Assembly: GCF_021440345.1 (NCBI RefSeq)
Contig: NZ_JAKCNS010000011.1
Location: forward strand, 218,883 to 282,882
Direction: 5' to 3'
Source: Kluyvera intermedia
GTDB lineage: Bacteria; Pseudomonadota; Gammaproteobacteria; Enterobacterales; Enterobacteriaceae
DNA length: 64,000 nucleotides
Made by a program: the position numbers and the translations under genes. The notes under the pieces were generated by a model. That model did not search any database, was not told the DNA's origin, and saw only the letters and a program-made list of their open reading frames with translations. How positions within the stretch are numbered: the stretch's first letter is position 1; every line of letters starts with the position of its first letter. Shown piece by piece: positions 62,547-64,000 of the stretch.

Positions 62547-63753
62547 ATTCCAGAACATCGGGCTCGATGATGCTCATCAATCGGGCCCACCACCTGCCAT
62601 ACGCTTCTCTCATTTCTTCGATGTAGGTGTGCTTATCGTACACCGACCACACACCAGGCAGTTTATGGCCGAGCATTATCTCGGCGATATGCGGCTCTGT
62701 CAGTTCGGAAAAATTCGTTCTCGCCGTTCGGCGTAGGTCATGAACAGTGAAGTGCGGGATCTGTTCGTCATATGCCTTGAGCATGAATTTCACCAGGTTA
62801 CTGCTGATGCTCATGTGGAAGCATTCACTCATCGGCTTATCTTCATGGCTCGAGAAGATAAAACGACCGGGAGCCAGCTCAATAACCCGTTTTAACATCG
62901 GGAGCATTTCAGGAATGATCGGGCGAACAATCGGCTTTTTAGTTTTCCGGCCTGTTTTGTGGTTTTCCCACGGTACGGTCCAGACCCCTTCCTCAAAATC
63001 AAAGTGCGAAACTTCGGCCTTACGGAGTTCTCCAACCCTGCATGCCCACACGAGGCATAATTTAAAGAGAATTTTGTTCCGCTCAATCAGTCGGGAATCT
63101 TCGATAGCTCTCCAGACAAGTGCCATCTCCTTACGGTCCAGCGTTCGTTCACCCATTTTCTTCTGAATGCCAAAATCCCGCCCGGATAATTCTGCCAGTG
63201 GGTTAACCTCCAGCAGCTGGCGTTTCACAGCCCACGAATAGCATTGCCGACCATTGCTTATTACCCGCCGGGTGATCTCGGAATACCCTTCCGCTAACCG
63301 GTCGAGAACGGTTAGCCAGTTGTGCAACGTAAGCTGATGCGCCTGGTATCTACCGAGCTTAGGAAATACGTGAAGCTCAAATGTGCGCTTGATCTGTTCA
63401 GCCGTTTCTTTCTGGATGCACACCATGGAGTACCATTCGCGGAAGAGTTCCTCAAACGTGTACTGGCTGTTAATTTTGGCTTTGTCGAGACTTTGCCGGA
63501 TGCGTGGGTTTTCGCCGCGGGCAAGAATAGCCGACCACTTCGCAACTTCGTCGCGCGCAGCTTTCAGCCCGAACTCCGGGTAACTGCCGATCGTCATTTT
63601 GTCCTGCTTACCCAGGAAGCGGAAACGATAGAAGAAGGTAACCGCCCCTTTCTTGGATATACGAACCCACAGACCATCACGGTCTGCCTTCTCTTCTACT
63701 TTTTCGCGTTCGCGCCCGAGGCACGACTTTAGATAACTATCTGAAATAGCCAT
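62524..63753 (-). CDS. Tyrosine-type integrase
   Basis: 409 residues from ATG 63753 (MAISDSYLKSCLGRE); a GTG at 63828 in the same frame would add 25 residues that cover the arm-type repeats and is less likely. N-terminal arm-binding domain (DUF4102-like: GLWVRISKKGAVTFFYRFRF), core-binding helices (about 100-190), catalytic domain with Arg (WACRVGELRKAE), His-x-x-Arg (HDLRRTART), His (LGHKLPGV) and Tyr in YDKHTY. Integrates at the lepA 5' end. The gene points away from attR. Confidence 0.95.
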   Translation of the reverse strand: MAISDSYLKSCLGREREKVEEKADRDGLWVRISKKGAVTFFYRFRFLGKQDKMTIGSYPEFGLKAARDEVAKWSAILARGENPRIRQSLDKAKINSQYTFEELFREWYSMVCIQKETAEQIKRTFELHVFPKLGRYQAHQLTLHNWLTVLDRLAEGYSEITRRVISNGRQCYSWAVKRQLLEVNPLAELSGRDFGIQKKMGERTLDRKEMALVWRAIEDSRLIERNKILFKLCLVWACRVGELRKAEVSHFDFEEGVWTVPWENHKTGRKTKKPIVRPIIPEMLPMLKRVIELAPGRFIFSSHEDKPMSECFHMSISSNLVKFMLKAYDEQIPHFTVHDLRRTARTNFSELTEPHIAEIMLGHKLPGVWSVYDKHTYIEEMREAYGRWWARLMSIIEPDVLEFTPRQTG

Positions 63754-63768
63754 GGTTTGTCTCTGCGT

Positions 63769-63828
63769 GTGTCCATCAGAACGGGAGGTTCTGTGTCCAT
63801 CATAGGATATGGACGCACTGGTGGACAC
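63769..63828. promoter_or_regulatory. Candidate arm-type integrase sites, right end
   Basis: Two copies of GTGTCCAT (63769-63776, 63793-63800) and two of the inverse ATGGACGC/GTGGACAC (63809-63816, 63821-63828), the octamer also present twice near attL. They lie between the likely int start and attR. Nearby, TGTCGGAG occurs twice (63922-63929, 63942-63949), possibly Xis or core-flank sites. Confidence 0.5.
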
Positions 63829-63958
63829 AAAAACCGTGACTTATGATGTCGTAGGTTGACTGTACATGCAAACAGTATTGTTTTTGTGAGAGCTGATTTG
63901 GTGGGGATCTTACGGGGAATTTGTCGGAGGTTTGCGGAGGCTGTCGGAGTGTCAGTTA

Positions 63959-64000
63959 TCGATATGTGCAATGATGGAGAAGTTACGTATATTCTTCATA
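63959..64000. other. attR: right prophage attachment site
   Basis: 42 bp matching attL (40/42), continuing to the window edge, so its true right end is not visible. On the minus strand it preserves the lepA ATG and 14 codons, then runs into phage DNA and a stop after one further codon ([15 protein letters not shown]). Confidence 0.9.

Larger units (their letters stand above)
17183..63958. mobile_element. Lambdoid prophage integrated at the 5' end of lepA
   Basis: About 46.8 kb between matching att repeats, with a full set of integration, immunity, recombination, replication, antitermination, lysis, packaging, head and tail genes in lambdoid order. No gene essential for the lytic cycle is obviously broken, so it may be inducible. 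The siphovirus-type tail (long tape measure, tail terminator, J-like tip) with a MuF-type head protein and DUF1073 portal points to an ES18-like morphogenesis module combined with P21-like lysis genes. I recall that Salmonella Gifsy-1 also uses the lepA 5' end. Confidence 0.95.

Overview
The window is a chromosomal segment of an enterobacterium (Enterobacteriaceae, in the Enterobacter/Klebsiella/Citrobacter range; the genus cannot be fixed by reading alone) carrying a complete-looking lambdoid prophage of about 46.8 kb inserted at the 5' end of lepA. The backbone (1-17181) has the Escherichia-type order qseG-glrK-glmY-purL, mltF, tadA-pgpC, yfhH, yfhL, acpS-pdxJ-recO-era-rnc-lepB-lepA, with near-canonical protein lengths. 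The GlmY small RNA, its sigma54 promoter and GlrR sites, a PurR box, the rncO stem-loops and an ERIC element are recognisable.

The prophage spans 17183-63958 and is bounded by a 42-bp imperfect repeat (40/42) that is the first 14 codons of lepA: attL 17141-17182, attR 63959-64000. From right to left: integrase and convergent excisionase; a rightward early operon (about 56270-62546) with a RecE-type exonuclease, a RecT-type annealing protein and small accessory genes; an immunity region (53016-56265) with a LexA-like CI repressor, a Cro/YdaS-type regulator, YdaT, two operator regions about 2.9 kb apart, and a HipA-like kinase/DUF3037 pair behind cI; replication genes (O/DnaT-like and DnaC-like) with a repeat cluster inside O; a block of small accessory genes; a nin-like block (DUF1367, NinG, HNH nuclease) and a Q-type antiterminator.

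The late operon runs leftward on the minus strand: predicted terminator tR', P21-like pinholin, SAR endolysin, Rz/Rz1, terminase, portal, MuF-like head protein, DUF2213 protease/scaffold, decoration, major capsid, connectors, tail terminator, major tail protein with Ig domain, tape measure, tail-tip proteins (DUF1833, NlpC/P60, J-like) and a 912-residue receptor-binding tail spike. An N-truncated MsgA/DinI-like gene lies next to attL.

Cargo genes are inserted among the late genes: DUF2513, a one-TM membrane protein, an HNH endonuclease, a Phd/Doc-like toxin-antitoxin pair and a lipoprotein, most followed at once by an intrinsic terminator. Points most worth a second look: the HipA-like/DUF3037 pair in the position lambda uses for rexAB; the distant operators and the nearly identical recognition helices of CI and YdaS; replacement of the lepA promoter by phage DNA; and the small-ORF and cargo architecture.
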